A stretch of DNA of 31,249 nucleotides from Prevotella sp. (GCA_021204735.1 JAJPYV010000358.1:1-31249); one strand, 5' to 3'; numbered from the stretch's first letter, positions 11,035 to 21,287 are shown. Notes: generated from the letters alone by a model not told the origin. Numbers and translations: made by a program.

Positions 11035-12753
11035 ATGGTAAACAACGAGGAAAAAAGGAGCGATGAGAAGAAAAGTCTCAGTTTTGTTGAGCAGATAGTT
11101 GAGAACGACCTTGCTGAAGGAAAGAATGCGAAAAGGATTCAAACACGTTTTCCGCCAGAGCCAAACGGTTATCTTCATATTGGTCATGCAAAGGCGATTT
11201 GCATTGACTTTGGAGTTGCTGAGCAATATGGTGGTGTTTGTAATCTCCGTTTTGATGACACAAACCCAAGTAAGGAAAACACAGAGTATGTTGATTCCAT
11301 TCTTTATGATATCAGTTGGCTCGGTTTCCATTGGGGCAATGTTTATTATGCCTCCGATTATTTCCAACAGTTATGGGACTTTGCTGTGTGGATGATTAAG
11401 CAGGGAAAGGCATATATCGATGAACAGACAAGTGAGCAGATTGCCGAACAGAAAGGTACGCCTACGCAGGCTGGAACACCTTCACCATACCGTGACAGAC
11501 CAATAGAGGAGAACCTTGAGTTGTTCTATAGGATGAATACTCCTGAAGCTGTGGAGGGTTCTATGGTATTACGTGCCAAACTCGATATGGCAAACCCGAA
11601 CATGCATTTCCGTGACCCGATAATCTACCGTATAATCCATACACCGCATCACCGTACGGGAACAAAGTGGAACGCATATCCGATGTATGATTTTGCACAT
11701 GGACAAAGTGATTATTTTGAGGGTGTTACTCACTCAATATGTACTTTGGAATTTGTGCCTCATCATCCTCTTTATGATGCTTTTATAGATGATTTGAAGA
11801 TAATGAATGGAGAGGGTGATAATATAAATGACTTCCGTCCTCGCCAGATAGAGTTCAACCGCTTGAATCTTACATATACGGTGATGAGCAAACGCAAGCT
11901 CCTTGCTCTTGTTCAGGAGAATCTTGTGAGTGGTTGGGACGACCCTCGTATGCCTACTCTTTGTGGAATGCGCCGCAGAGGTTATTCTCCTGAGAGTATA
12001 AGAAATTTCATAAAGAGCATTGGTTACACGAAATTTGATGCCCTTAACGACATGTCGTTACTTGAAGCTGCTGTAAGGGATGACCTCAACAGGCGTGCTA
12101 TTAGGGTTTCAGCGGTAATTAATCCTGTAAAACTTGTCATTACAAATTATCCTGATGGACTGACAGAAGATATGGAGGCGGTGAACAATCCTGAAAATGA
12201 GGCTGACGGAACTCACACTATCACTTTCAGTAAGAATTTGTGGATGGAACGTGAGGATTTCATGGAGAATGCACCTAAAAAATTCTTCCGCATGACACCA
12301 GGGGCTGAAGTACGGTTGAAAAATGCTTATATTGTGAAATGTATTAGCTGTACCAAAGATGCTGATGGCAATATAACAGAGATACAGGCGGAGTATGATC
12401 CGACAAGCAAAAGTGGTATGGAAGGGGCAAACCGAAAGGTAAAGGGTACTTTGCATTGGGTTAGCATTGACCATTGCCGGAAAGCAGAGGTTCGCATTTA
12501 TGACAGGTTGTTCAATGTGGAAAATCCTTCTGCTGAGAAATGTGATTTTAGGGAATTGCTTAATCCTGATTCTTACAAGGTTTTGGATAATTGTTTTGTT
12601 GAGGAATATGCTGCAAACAAGAAACCAGGCGAATACTTGCAGTTCCAAAGAATTGGTTATTTTATGCCTGATTTGGATACAACTCCAGATAAACTTGTTT
12701 ACAACAAGACAGTAGGACTTAAAGATACATGGTCTAAGATAAATAAAAGATAG
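11035..12753 (+). CDS. glnS: Glutaminyl-tRNA synthetase
   Basis: This class I aminoacyl-tRNA synthetase (572 aa) charges tRNA-Gln with glutamine. The HIGH motif is intact at residues 48-51 within PPEPNGYLHIGHAKA, and the second ATP-binding motif appears as VMSKRKL at 283-289. Use of GlnRS-type sequence (PEPNGYLHIGHAK) distinguishes it from GluRS. The C-terminal third (from about 350) is the beta-barrel anticodon-binding region, including a typical VSIDHCRKAEVRIYDRLF segment. Length is normal for a bacterial GlnRS. It has its own promoter and ends at a strong terminator shared with the converging atp operon. Confidence 0.97.
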   Translation: MVNNEEKRSDEKKSLSFVEQIVENDLAEGKNAKRIQTRFPPEPNGYLHIGHAKAICIDFGVAEQYGGVCNLRFDDTNPSKENTEYVDSILYDISWLGFHWGNVYYASDYFQQLWDFAVWMIKQGKAYIDEQTSEQIAEQKGTPTQAGTPSPYRDRPIEENLELFYRMNTPEAVEGSMVLRAKLDMANPNMHFRDPIIYRIIHTPHHRTGTKWNAYPMYDFAHGQSDYFEGVTHSICTLEFVPHHPLYDAFIDDLKIMNGEGDNINDFRPRQIEFNRLNLTYTVMSKRKLLALVQENLVSGWDDPRMPTLCGMRRRGYSPESIRNFIKSIGYTKFDALNDMSLLEAAVRDDLNRRAIRVSAVINPVKLVITNYPDGLTEDMEAVNNPENEADGTHTITFSKNLWMEREDFMENAPKKFFRMTPGAEVRLKNAYIVKCISCTKDADGNITEIQAEYDPTSKSGMEGANRKVKGTLHWVSIDHCRKAEVRIYDRLFNVENPSAEKCDFRELLNPDSYKVLDNCFVEEYAANKKPGEYLQFQRIGYFMPDLDTTPDKLVYNKTVGLKDTWSKINKR

Positions 12754-12765
12754 CACATGAATATA

Positions 12766-12805
12766 AAAAGAGTTCCCAAAAGCTAAAACTTTTGGGAACT
12801 CTTTT
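12766..12805. terminator. Bidirectional terminator between glnS and atpG
   Basis: A perfect 17-bp inverted repeat (12766-12782 and 12789-12805) has a 6-nt loop. The arms begin with AAAA and end with TTTT, so a U-tract forms in either direction. It lies 13 bp after the glnS stop and 21 bp after the atpG stop, so one structure serves both converging transcripts. Confidence 0.92.
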
Positions 12806-12826
12806 ATACATAAACTTTGTATAACG

Positions 12827-13795
12827 TCAATTGTTAACAGTACCACCAACAATATCAAGAAGTTCGTTGGTAATTGCCTGTTGACGACTCTTGTTATATT
12901 GCAAGTTAAGATCACGAAGTAACTCATCTGCATTATCCGTAGCTGTTTGCATGGCAACCATACGTGCGGCATGTTCGCTTGCATTGCTGTCTAATAATGC
13001 GGTATAAATCATCAGGTGTGATAACTTAGGAATAAGCACAGAAAGAATGCTTTCCATGTCTGGCTCAACAATGAAATTATCGTTAAGCGGTTTTGCCTCC
13101 TCTTGTTCAGTGCGCTTTCCTGTATCACCTCTTTTCTTAAGATATTCCTGTGATTTTTTCGTTGCTATTATCGAAGTCAAGTCACGTTCACGATCAGCTT
13201 CAAGTTCAGTAGTCAAGTCTATCGGCAAGAATGTTTTACGCGTGAGTATTTGAGAACCGGCACTCTTGAAATGATGATATATCATCTCCACGCGGTCTAT
13301 CTCACCGTTAGCGAATTTTGCTCCAATCTCACTTGCTAATTCAATACACGATTGTACATTAGGCTTGTCTGCAATTGCAGAGAAATTGCCTCCAGATTTT
13401 AAACCAAGTTTTGCCACTTTCTCTGCGACTTTGCGCCCTATGGGATAAATAATGATATTATCCTTACCGAGATGACTATATTCATTAACAGCCTGTTGCA
13501 TCATCTTAATGACATTGGAGTTAAAACCTCCGCACAAGCTACTGTTTGATGAGTATACAATCAAGGCGATACGCTTCACAGGGCGTTCCGTACTGAACAC
13601 CGTCGTTGCATCAGCTTCTGATGCGATGAAAATCTTAAGAATATGTTCAAGCATTGTCTCATACGGAAGCATATTCTCAATCATTACCTGTGCATGATGG
13701 AGCTTTGATGATGCAACCATCTTCATGGCACTCGTAATTTTACGAGTGCTATTTACAGACGATATTCGGTTTTTTATCTCCTTGAGTGATGGCAT
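12827..13795 (-). CDS. atpG: ATP synthase F1 gamma subunit
   Basis: Gamma is the central rotor shaft of F1. The N-terminal helix (SLKEIKNRISSVNSTRKITSAMKMVA) and the C-terminal helix (SEHAARMVAMQTATDNADELL) that form the coiled coil inside the alpha3beta3 ring are both clear. At 322 aa it is about 35 residues longer than E. coli gamma. Extra charged sequence lies around residues 195-245 (rich in Lys, Arg, Glu), before the C-terminal helix. It is the last gene of the operon, 3 bp after atpA, and ends at the bidirectional terminator. Confidence 0.96.
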   Translation of the reverse strand: MPSLKEIKNRISSVNSTRKITSAMKMVASSKLHHAQVMIENMLPYETMLEHILKIFIASEADATTVFSTERPVKRIALIVYSSNSSLCGGFNSNVIKMMQQAVNEYSHLGKDNIIIYPIGRKVAEKVAKLGLKSGGNFSAIADKPNVQSCIELASEIGAKFANGEIDRVEMIYHHFKSAGSQILTRKTFLPIDLTTELEADRERDLTSIIATKKSQEYLKKRGDTGKRTEQEEAKPLNDNFIVEPDMESILSVLIPKLSHLMIYTALLDSNASEHAARMVAMQTATDNADELLRDLNLQYNKSRQQAITNELLDIVGGTVNN

Positions 13796-13798
13796 ACG

Positions 13799-15388
13799 TT
13801 ATTCTTTTTTATACTGACCTGCAATATCTGCCATTGTAGATTCGATGACTTTTGTAATAGAGTCGTCTATCTTACCAGCAGCTAAAGTTTCTAAAGCCTC
13901 TGCATGTGTAGAACGCATCTTGTCCAAGAATGTATTCTGACATTCACGTACCTTGTCTACTGGCACATCGTGCATTAAGCCGTGTGTTCCACAATATAAT
14001 ATTGCTATCTGCTCGCCTACTGGCATAGGTGAGTATTGTGGCTGGATAAGTAGCTGGTTGTTCTTACGCCCACGGTCAAGAGTCATTGCTGTTACGGCAT
14101 CCATATCACTTGAGAACTTTGAGAATGATTCAAGCTCACGATACTGTGCTTGGTCAATCTTCAAAGTACCGGCAACTTTCTTCATACTCTTTATTTGTGC
14201 AGAACCACCCACACGACTTACTGATATACCTACGTTGATAGCAGGACGGAAACCTTGATTGAATAAGTCTGACTCAAGGTAAATCTGACCATCGGTAATT
14301 GAAATCACATTCGTAGGAATATATGCGGAAACGTCACCAGCCTGTGTCTCAATGATTGGCAATGCTGTGAGTGAACCACCACCCTTAACATGACCTTTCA
14401 TACATTCTGGAAGGTCGTTCATGTTCTCTGCTACTTCCTGCTGGTCGTTGATTCTTGCAGCACGCTCCAACAGACGGCTGTGGAGGTAGAACACATCACC
14501 TGGATATGCCTCACGTCCAGAAGGACGACGGAGAATCAGTGATACTTCACGATATGCAACAGCCTGCTTTGACAAGTCGTCATATACAACAAGTGCTGAT
14601 TCGCCACGGTCGCGGAAATACTCTCCGATAGCAGCTCCTGCAAATGGTGCATAATACTGCATGGCAGCTGGATCGGCAGCTGTAGCAGCAACGATAATAG
14701 TGTAAGGCATTGCACCATGCTCTTTCAAAGTAGCTACCAATGTAGCTACGGTGGATGCTTTCTGACCTATGGCGACATAGATACAGTAAACGGGCTTGCC
14801 TGCCTCATAAAAACTCTTCTGGTTGATAATGGTGTCCACAGCAATGGCAGTCTTACCTGTCTGACGGTCACCGATTATAAGCTCACGCTGTCCACGACCA
14901 ATAGGTATCATGGAGTCAACAGCCTTCAGACCCGTCTGTAACGGTTCCTTTACCGGCTGACGGAAGATAACACCTGGTGCCTTGCGGTCCAACGGCATTT
15001 CAAATGAATCTGTTAAATCTATATCTCCCTTTCCGTCAATAGCCTGTCCAATAGGGTTGATTACACGTCCAAGCATATTGTCATTTACCTTGATACTTGA
15101 AATACGCTTTGTACGCTTAACGCTCATACCTTCCTTGATGCCTGACGTTTCTCCCAAAAGCACACAACCGACATTGTCCTCCTCAAGGTTCATGACGATT
15201 GCCATCGTGCCATTCTCAAACTCCAAAAGTTCGTTGGCTTCGGCATTGCGCAGACCGTAGATACGTGCTACACCATCACTTACCTCAAGTACAGTACCGA
15301 CTTCATCGAAATCGGCGTTCTCGGTGATCCCTTTCAATTGCTCAAGGAGAACTTGAGATACTTCGCTTGGTTTTATTTTATCTGACAT
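13799..15388 (-). CDS. atpA: ATP synthase F1 alpha subunit
   Basis: Alpha (529 aa) forms the hexamer with beta and binds non-catalytic nucleotide. The Walker A motif GDRQTGKT is at about residues 173-180. The downstream segments [16 protein letters not shown] and [18 protein letters not shown] sequence ([18 protein letters not shown]) are typical. The arginine finger region [14 protein letters not shown] is intact. Length is slightly above E. coli alpha (513 aa). It lies 18 bp after atpH and 3 bp before atpG. Confidence 0.98.
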   Translation of the reverse strand: MSDKIKPSEVSQVLLEQLKGITENADFDEVGTVLEVSDGVARIYGLRNAEANELLEFENGTMAIVMNLEEDNVGCVLLGETSGIKEGMSVKRTKRISSIKVNDNMLGRVINPIGQAIDGKGDIDLTDSFEMPLDRKAPGVIFRQPVKEPLQTGLKAVDSMIPIGRGQRELIIGDRQTGKTAIAVDTIINQKSFYEAGKPVYCIYVAIGQKASTVATLVATLKEHGAMPYTIIVAATAADPAAMQYYAPFAGAAIGEYFRDRGESALVVYDDLSKQAVAYREVSLILRRPSGREAYPGDVFYLHSRLLERAARINDQQEVAENMNDLPECMKGHVKGGGSLTALPIIETQAGDVSAYIPTNVISITDGQIYLESDLFNQGFRPAINVGISVSRVGGSAQIKSMKKVAGTLKIDQAQYRELESFSKFSSDMDAVTAMTLDRGRKNNQLLIQPQYSPMPVGEQIAILYCGTHGLMHDVPVDKVRECQNTFLDKMRSTHAEALETLAAGKIDDSITKVIESTMADIAGQYKKE

Positions 15389-15406
15389 AATTTTTATCTT
15401 AAATTA

Positions 15407-15940
15407 TTACTTTAGCTGAGACAAAACGGTATTGAGTTGGGTCTTAACGCTTAAATCCATCCTATATGTATCATACTCAAGGATAAATCCTCCTATTATT
15501 TCAGGTTTCACCTCAGTCTCAAACTCAACATGTCCCTTTGTCATACTTTCCACCAACTGCCGTATTTTTTTCTCCGTTACGGGCGAAACTGTCGTAGCAG
15601 TCATAAGTGTTGCACGGATTAAGTTATTCTTTTTCCTGTAAAGGGTAATAAATGAATTTGCCATGAATTGCATCATACTCTCACGATCCTCCTTCAAGAT
15701 GAGCTTGATGAAAGTCTTCGTAAGTTCACAGGGAGAACTACCGCAAGCGGTAATGAACAAATCCTCCTTCTTGTCCTTAGAAAGCATGGGATTATCTATG
15801 GTAAACCTGAGTTCGGGAACTTTCAGATAGCTCTCGCACAACACTTGCATGTCATGATATACCTTATCCGACATCTTCGTCTCTATGCTCGCTTTTAGTA
15901 GCGCACGGGCGTACCTTACCGATATTAATCCTAAATCCAT
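15407..15940 (-). CDS. atpH: ATP synthase F1 delta subunit
   Basis: Delta (177 aa) is the stator subunit (OSCP type) that links the b subunits to the top of F1. The N-terminal helical start ISVRYARALLKAS and the C-terminal EVKPEIIGGFILEYDTYRMDLSVK segment are the family hallmarks. It sits 8 bp after atpF and 18 bp before atpA in the expected gene order. Length is normal. Confidence 0.95.
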   Translation of the reverse strand: MDLGLISVRYARALLKASIETKMSDKVYHDMQVLCESYLKVPELRFTIDNPMLSKDKKEDLFITACGSSPCELTKTFIKLILKEDRESMMQFMANSFITLYRKKNNLIRATLMTATTVSPVTEKKIRQLVESMTKGHVEFETEVKPEIIGGFILEYDTYRMDLSVKTQLNTVLSQLK

Positions 15941-15948
15941 AACTATTA

Positions 15949-16452
15949 TTATTTATTATTTGAAGAAGAAACTTCATCCAGCATACGGTCAATATAATCC
16001 ATCTGCGTCTTGTCAGTATTTAGTTTCTCACGAAGAATCTTCTCGGAAATCATCACACTGAGCGTAGCTACTTGCTTGCGGATATCACTGATGGCTGCCT
16101 TCTTTTGATTCTCAATCTCTGCCTTGGCTTCGTTGAGCATCCGGTTGCCTTCTTCACGTGCCTTTTCCTGGGCTTTTGCTACTATGGCATCACGAGTAGC
16201 GGCTGCTTCTTTAAGAATCACTGCTTGTTTGTCGCGAGCTTCTTGCAGGATGGATTCACCTTCTTTCTGTATATTGGCTAATCTCTCATTTGCCTCGTGA
16301 GCCTTGCGCAGACTATCATCTATGTAAGTCTTCCTGTTGTTCACCATATTTACGATAACAGGAAATCCCCACTTCCATAGAATGACAAATACTACTACGA
16401 AGACTACCGTCATCCAGAAGAGTAAGCCAAAAGCAGGACTAAATAAATCCAT
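15949..16452 (-). CDS. atpF: ATP synthase Fo b subunit
   Basis: Subunit b (167 aa) is the peripheral stalk. A single N-terminal transmembrane helix (about residues 9-28, FWMTVVFVVVFVILWKWG) is followed by a long charged alpha-helix rich in Ala, Glu and Lys that forms the dimeric stalk. There is only one b gene, so the stalk should be a homodimer. It lies 62 bp after atpE, the widest gap inside the operon, and that gap holds a perfect hairpin. Confidence 0.96.
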   Translation of the reverse strand: MDLFSPAFGLLFWMTVVFVVVFVILWKWGFPVIVNMVNNRKTYIDDSLRKAHEANERLANIQKEGESILQEARDKQAVILKEAAATRDAIVAKAQEKAREEGNRMLNEAKAEIENQKKAAISDIRKQVATLSVMISEKILREKLNTDKTQMDYIDRMLDEVSSSNNK

Positions 16453-16479
16453 ATACTGTCGTTTTAATTAATGGTATTC

Positions 16480-16500
16480 AGTGCGTGACTTTCACGCACT
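16480..16500 (-). promoter_or_regulatory. Intercistronic mRNA hairpin between atpE and atpF
   Basis: A perfect 9-bp inverted repeat (AGTGCGTGA / TCACGCACT) with a 3-nt loop lies 14 nt after the atpE stop codon. On the minus strand no T-tract follows, so it is unlikely to be an intrinsic terminator. It could protect the 3' end of an atpE message or tune expression of downstream genes. Confidence 0.65.
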
Positions 16501-16514
16501 TCATGCTTTTTACT

Positions 16515-16766
16515 TTAAAGTACTATTGCCAATACTGCGATGATGACACCGAAAAGAGCAACACCTTCAACAAGAGCAGCAGCGATAATCATGTTTGAAC
16601 GGAGGTCTCCCATTTTCTCTGGCTGACGAGCCATAGCGTCCATTGCTGAACCACCAATCCTACCGATACCGATACCTGCACCAATTGCGGCTAAACCTGC
16701 GCCGATTGCGGCACCCATTTTTGCAACTCCTTCTGCTGCTAATAATAATGATAACAATGATAACAT
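16515..16766 (-). CDS. atpE: ATP synthase Fo c subunit
   Basis: Subunit c (83 aa) forms the membrane rotor ring. Two hydrophobic helices flank the polar loop MARQPEKMGD, and the ion-binding carboxylate is Glu67 (ALVEGVALFG). The classical Na+ ligands of Ilyobacter-type c subunits are absent: the Gln32 position is Ile34, and the Ser-Thr pair after the Glu is Gly68-Val69. Proton coupling is therefore more likely. The 51-bp upstream gap is very A/T-rich on the coding strand, which favours strong initiation in Bacteroidetes and fits the need for many c copies per complex. Confidence 0.96.
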   Translation of the reverse strand: MLSLLSLLLAAEGVAKMGAAIGAGLAAIGAGIGIGRIGGSAMDAMARQPEKMGDLRSNMIIAAALVEGVALFGVIIAVLAIVL

Positions 16767-16817
16767 AGTTGTAATTTTTTTAAGTTATTAATATTTTTAT
16801 TTTTATAATTCTGATAT

Positions 16818-17933
16818 TTATGCTTCTGCCTCAACATGCTCATGCTTAATGTGAGCCAATGAGATGAATACAGTGCTAAGCATGGTGAATACCAATGCCT
16901 GGATGAAGCAGACCAAGATTTCAAGAAGCATCATGAAGATACTCATTGCCACACTGACAATTGTCATCGACACGCCTGCAAAGGCGTTCAGCGTCCACAT
17001 TATGAAAATTATACATGCGAATGATAATGCTATCGCGTGACCTGCCATCATGTTGGCGAAGAGACGGATCATCAATGCGAACGGCTTTGTGAATATACCG
17101 AAGAGCTCGATTACAGGCATCAACGCTATCGGGTATGCCTTAAGCCATGTCGGTACCTCTGGCCAGAAGATATCTTTCCAATACTCTTTCGTTCCTGTTA
17201 AGTTCGTAATCAGGAATGTACAGAGTGCCAAGAAGAACGTACATGCGATGTTTCCGGTAAGGTTACCACCGCCAGGAGGGAACGGTATCACACCCATTAT
17301 GTTGGCTATGAAGATAAAGAAGAAACACGTTAGCAGATAAGGGGCATATTTGTCTGCTTCCTTTCCCAACGTACTCTTGATGATATCATCATAGATATAC
17401 ATCACAAACATGTGTATGAATCCTACAAATCCCTTCGGTGCCGGGTCGTCAACCTTGTGTTTCTTGCACCAATGGGCAGGTATGAGAATACAAAGCAAGA
17501 GAAGTATCGCATCGATGAACAGCACCATTACGGTCTTTGTTATCGAAAAGTCAAGAGGGAGCTTATATTCATCACCCACTTTCTCGCAAATCTTGTTCTC
17601 ATTGTCACCACTTCCCATAATGTACAAGTCGTAAGGTCCTGGACGATTTCCGTTAGCATCCTTTTCCTCAGAAAACATACTACTGCTGAATACGTGCCAA
17701 CCCGTCGAACTCTTGACTATTATGGGTAAAGGTATCACGACAGGTGTCTCACCTATTTGGGTGACATGCCACTCATACGAATCCTTTATGTGCCCCCACA
17801 ATATCTCTTTCACGTCGATTGAGGAACTGCCTTCTTCAGTTGCTTCCTCACCCTCGCTTTGCGCCATCATAGGAACAGCACACAACAGCAGGAACAGCAC
17901 GCACAGCAAATGTTTTACATTTCTTATTAACAT
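16818..17933 (-). CDS. atpB: ATP synthase Fo a subunit, long Bacteroidetes form
   Basis: Subunit a is the stator half of the ion channel. The essential arginine is Arg290 in the segment FALMIRLFANMMAGHA, matching Arg210 of E. coli. The protein is 371 aa against 271 in E. coli. The extra length is an N-terminal signal peptide (about residues 1-24, ending MMAQ), an acidic stretch (EGEEATEEGSSS) and about 100 residues predicted outside the membrane before the first helix near 132. Such extensions are usual in Bacteroidetes AtpB, but their role is not known to me. It overlaps nothing and starts 3 bp after the small membrane protein gene. Confidence 0.96.
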   Translation of the reverse strand: MLIRNVKHLLCVLFLLLCAVPMMAQSEGEEATEEGSSSIDVKEILWGHIKDSYEWHVTQIGETPVVIPLPIIVKSSTGWHVFSSSMFSEEKDANGNRPGPYDLYIMGSGDNENKICEKVGDEYKLPLDFSITKTVMVLFIDAILLLLCILIPAHWCKKHKVDDPAPKGFVGFIHMFVMYIYDDIIKSTLGKEADKYAPYLLTCFFFIFIANIMGVIPFPPGGGNLTGNIACTFFLALCTFLITNLTGTKEYWKDIFWPEVPTWLKAYPIALMPVIELFGIFTKPFALMIRLFANMMAGHAIALSFACIIFIMWTLNAFAGVSMTIVSVAMSIFMMLLEILVCFIQALVFTMLSTVFISLAHIKHEHVEAEA

Positions 17934-17936
17934 AGA

Positions 17937-18353
17937 CTATTTTCCAGTATGTTTTTCGACTTTAGCAAAATATATACAATCAAATATCAATAGAGCCACG
18001 TAATATGTGCAAAAGATAAATATAAATTCAAGTATCACTTCTTTTTCTCCTCTGTTGATGAGGCAATATATTATCACCACAATGCCTGCAAGAAGCAAGC
18101 GGAATATCGAAGAAGCGAGGTATAACTTGGTGAGATTTTTCGGTGACGACTTTGCGACACTTTTCCATGCTGCACCATAACCCCAACTTGAAAGGATAGA
18201 AAACAAAACACTGATTACCAAAGGTATGGCAAATGTGTTTATTGAAAATCTTACACTTACAATCAACAATGATAATAAAGCAATACCGACAATAATACGA
18301 ATACTATACTTGTAATATTTTTCCGATATTTGTTTTACCAGTGTTTCGTCCAT
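17937..18353 (-). CDS. Four-helix membrane protein in the AtpI position
   Basis: This 138-residue protein has no motif that I recognise with certainty. Four hydrophobic helices are visible at about residues 18-34, 40-57, 77-98 and 108-128, with a short basic loop (KSVAKSSPKNLTK) between the second and third. It sits between atpC and atpB with gaps of 8 and 3 bp, so it is co-transcribed with and probably translationally linked to the ATP synthase genes. In many bacteria this slot holds AtpI, a membrane chaperone for c-ring assembly. A similar job is the best inference, based on position and topology and not on sequence identity. Confidence 0.85.
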   Translation of the reverse strand: MDETLVKQISEKYYKYSIRIIVGIALLSLLIVSVRFSINTFAIPLVISVLFSILSSWGYGAAWKSVAKSSPKNLTKLYLASSIFRLLLAGIVVIIYCLINRGEKEVILEFIFIFCTYYVALLIFDCIYFAKVEKHTGK

Positions 18354-18361
18354 CCCATTTT

Positions 18362-18610
18362 TTACTTTACTTCAACACAAAGACTAACTTCATTCTTATG
18401 TACAGCTATAAAGCCGCCAGTAATATTTAGTTGTCTTTTACCGTCTGATTTAGTAGAGTACTCAACAATTCCCGTCTGGAGCGATGAGATTATTGGAGCA
18501 TGGTCATTGAGTATCTCGAAACTTCCCATTGTACCAGGAACGAGAACACTATCCACCTCACCAGTAAACTCTATTTTCTCTGGGGAAACTATTTTCAGTT
18601 TCAGGCTCAT
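18362..18610 (-). CDS. atpC: ATP synthase F1 epsilon subunit, short form
   Basis: Only the N-terminal beta-sandwich is present (82 aa). It starts LKIVSPEKIEFTGEVDSVLVPGTMGSFEILNDHAPIIS, typical of epsilon, and stops after the sandwich. The C-terminal helical hairpin of E. coli epsilon (about 135-140 aa in total), which can insert into F1 and inhibit ATP hydrolysis, is missing. The reading frame ends in a normal stop and the next gene follows after 8 bp, so this is not a visible frameshift. It still should link gamma to the c ring, but epsilon-type inhibition is not expected. Confidence 0.95.
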   Translation of the reverse strand: MSLKLKIVSPEKIEFTGEVDSVLVPGTMGSFEILNDHAPIISSLQTGIVEYSTKSDGKRQLNITGGFIAVHKNEVSLCVEVK

Positions 18611-18621
18611 ATCGCTATATT

Positions 18622-20157
<1,536 letters not shown>

Positions 20158-20190
20158 TTATTTCGTTTGATATTGTGTCTTTTCAAAACG

Positions 20191-20198
20191 CAAATATA
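20191..20198 (-). promoter_or_regulatory. Promoter -7 box of the atp operon
   Basis: The minus strand reads TATATTTG (TAnnTTTG). Transcription would begin near 20184 with a leader of about 33 nt. No TTTG stands at the normal -33 distance. The nearest candidate is an ATTG about 23 bp upstream. The remaining 110 bp up to pfkA are AT-rich, with one weak hairpin (20227-20242) that may end the pfkA transcript. Confidence 0.55.
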
Positions 20199-20309
20199 GC
20201 AAATAGTTTTTAATTAAAAAACAATTGTCAAAAAATATTGACGTTTTATGCCTTTATTTACATAAGTTTGCTATTTGATTAAGGTTATTTAACACTTGCT
20301 TTGTATTAA

Positions 20310-21287
20310 TTAAATACTTAATTCTTCCAATACCGTGATGAGTTTTTTGTCAAACGGTTTGTCTGAGCGAATTGCTTCTACTAAAGGTACATATACAACT
20401 TCATTGTTGCGTACTCCAACCATCACGTTGCGCTGACCTTGCAAAATGGCGTCTATTGCACCTACTCCGGTCCTACTTGCTAAAATACGGTCGTGTGCTG
20501 ATGGTCTTCCTCCACGCTGCAGGTGACCGAGGATTGATACACGCACATCAAAGTCAGTGAACTCTTTCTTTACACGGTCTGCATAGTAGAGAGCACCGCA
20601 TTTCGGACTTTCCGATACAATCACTATACAACTTTTCTTACTCTTACGGATACCACGCTGCATGAAGTTTGCCAACTGGTCAACATCCGTTGAGTCCTCT
20701 GGTATAATAGCTGCCTCTGCTCCTGATGCGATTGCACTGTTCTGTGCTAAGAAACCGGCGTCACGTCCCATAACCTCAATAAAGAAAATGCGCTCATGAC
20801 TGGATGCGGTATCACGTATACGGTCTACGCACTCTACGATTGTGTTTAATGTGGTGTCATAACCGATTGTGGAGTCTGTTCCGTACAAATCGTTGTCTAC
20901 CGTTCCAGGAAGTCCTATACACCATACATCATGCTCTTGAGCCAATGTCATGGCTCCTGTAAGTGAACCGTTACCACCGATAACGACAAGTACGTCAATC
21001 TTGTTCTTTACTAAATTGTCGTAAGCTTTCTTACGTCCTTCCGGTGTTTTGAACTCCATGCTGCGTGCGGTTTTCAAAATCGTTCCTCCCGACATTATGA
21101 TACCACTGACATTTTCTGTCGTGAAATCAGTAACCTCGTTATTAATCAAACCGTCGTAACCACGGTAGATACCCTTGATCTTAAAACCCTTGCATATTCC
21201 GGCGCGTGTCACGGCACGGATTGCGGCATTCATACCAGGAGCATCTCCTCCTGATGTCATAATTCCAATAGTCTTAACCTTAGTCAT
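20310..21287 (-). CDS. pfkA: ATP-dependent 6-phosphofructokinase
   Basis: The enzyme (325 aa) phosphorylates fructose 6-phosphate in glycolysis. The N-terminal [15 protein letters not shown] and the catalytic PGTVDND (127-133, base Asp131) are clear. Glycines at the two positions that separate ATP- from PPi-dependent enzymes (Gly107 in GGNGS and Gly128 in PGT) indicate ATP use. Where E. coli PfkA has Asp103, a magnesium ligand, this protein has Asn106. The allosteric/substrate segment [17 protein letters not shown] is intact. It lies 28 bp after nhaD and is probably co-transcribed from the nhaD promoter, as no separate promoter is visible. Confidence 0.96.
   Translation of the reverse strand: MTKVKTIGIMTSGGDAPGMNAAIRAVTRAGICKGFKIKGIYRGYDGLINNEVTDFTTENVSGIIMSGGTILKTARSMEFKTPEGRKKAYDNLVKNKIDVLVVIGGNGSLTGAMTLAQEHDVWCIGLPGTVDNDLYGTDSTIGYDTTLNTIVECVDRIRDTASSHERIFFIEVMGRDAGFLAQNSAIASGAEAAIIPEDSTDVDQLANFMQRGIRKSKKSCIVIVSESPKCGALYYADRVKKEFTDFDVRVSILGHLQRGGRPSAHDRILASRTGVGAIDAILQGQRNVMVGVRNNEVVYVPLVEAIRSDKPFDKKLITVLEELSI

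Noticed and set aside
12109..12984. A 291-codon open frame on the minus strand, antisense to the 3' part of glnS and running over the atpG end
   Set aside because: It lies opposite well-conserved glnS and atpG sequence and crosses the shared terminator; its translation is rich in Cys, Ile and Phe and resembles no protein family.
20227..20242. Small hairpin GTCAA/TTGAC between pfkA and the atp promoter considered as a terminator or operator
   Set aside because: A 5-bp stem is too weak on its own; it is mentioned only as a possibility in the atp promoter entry.
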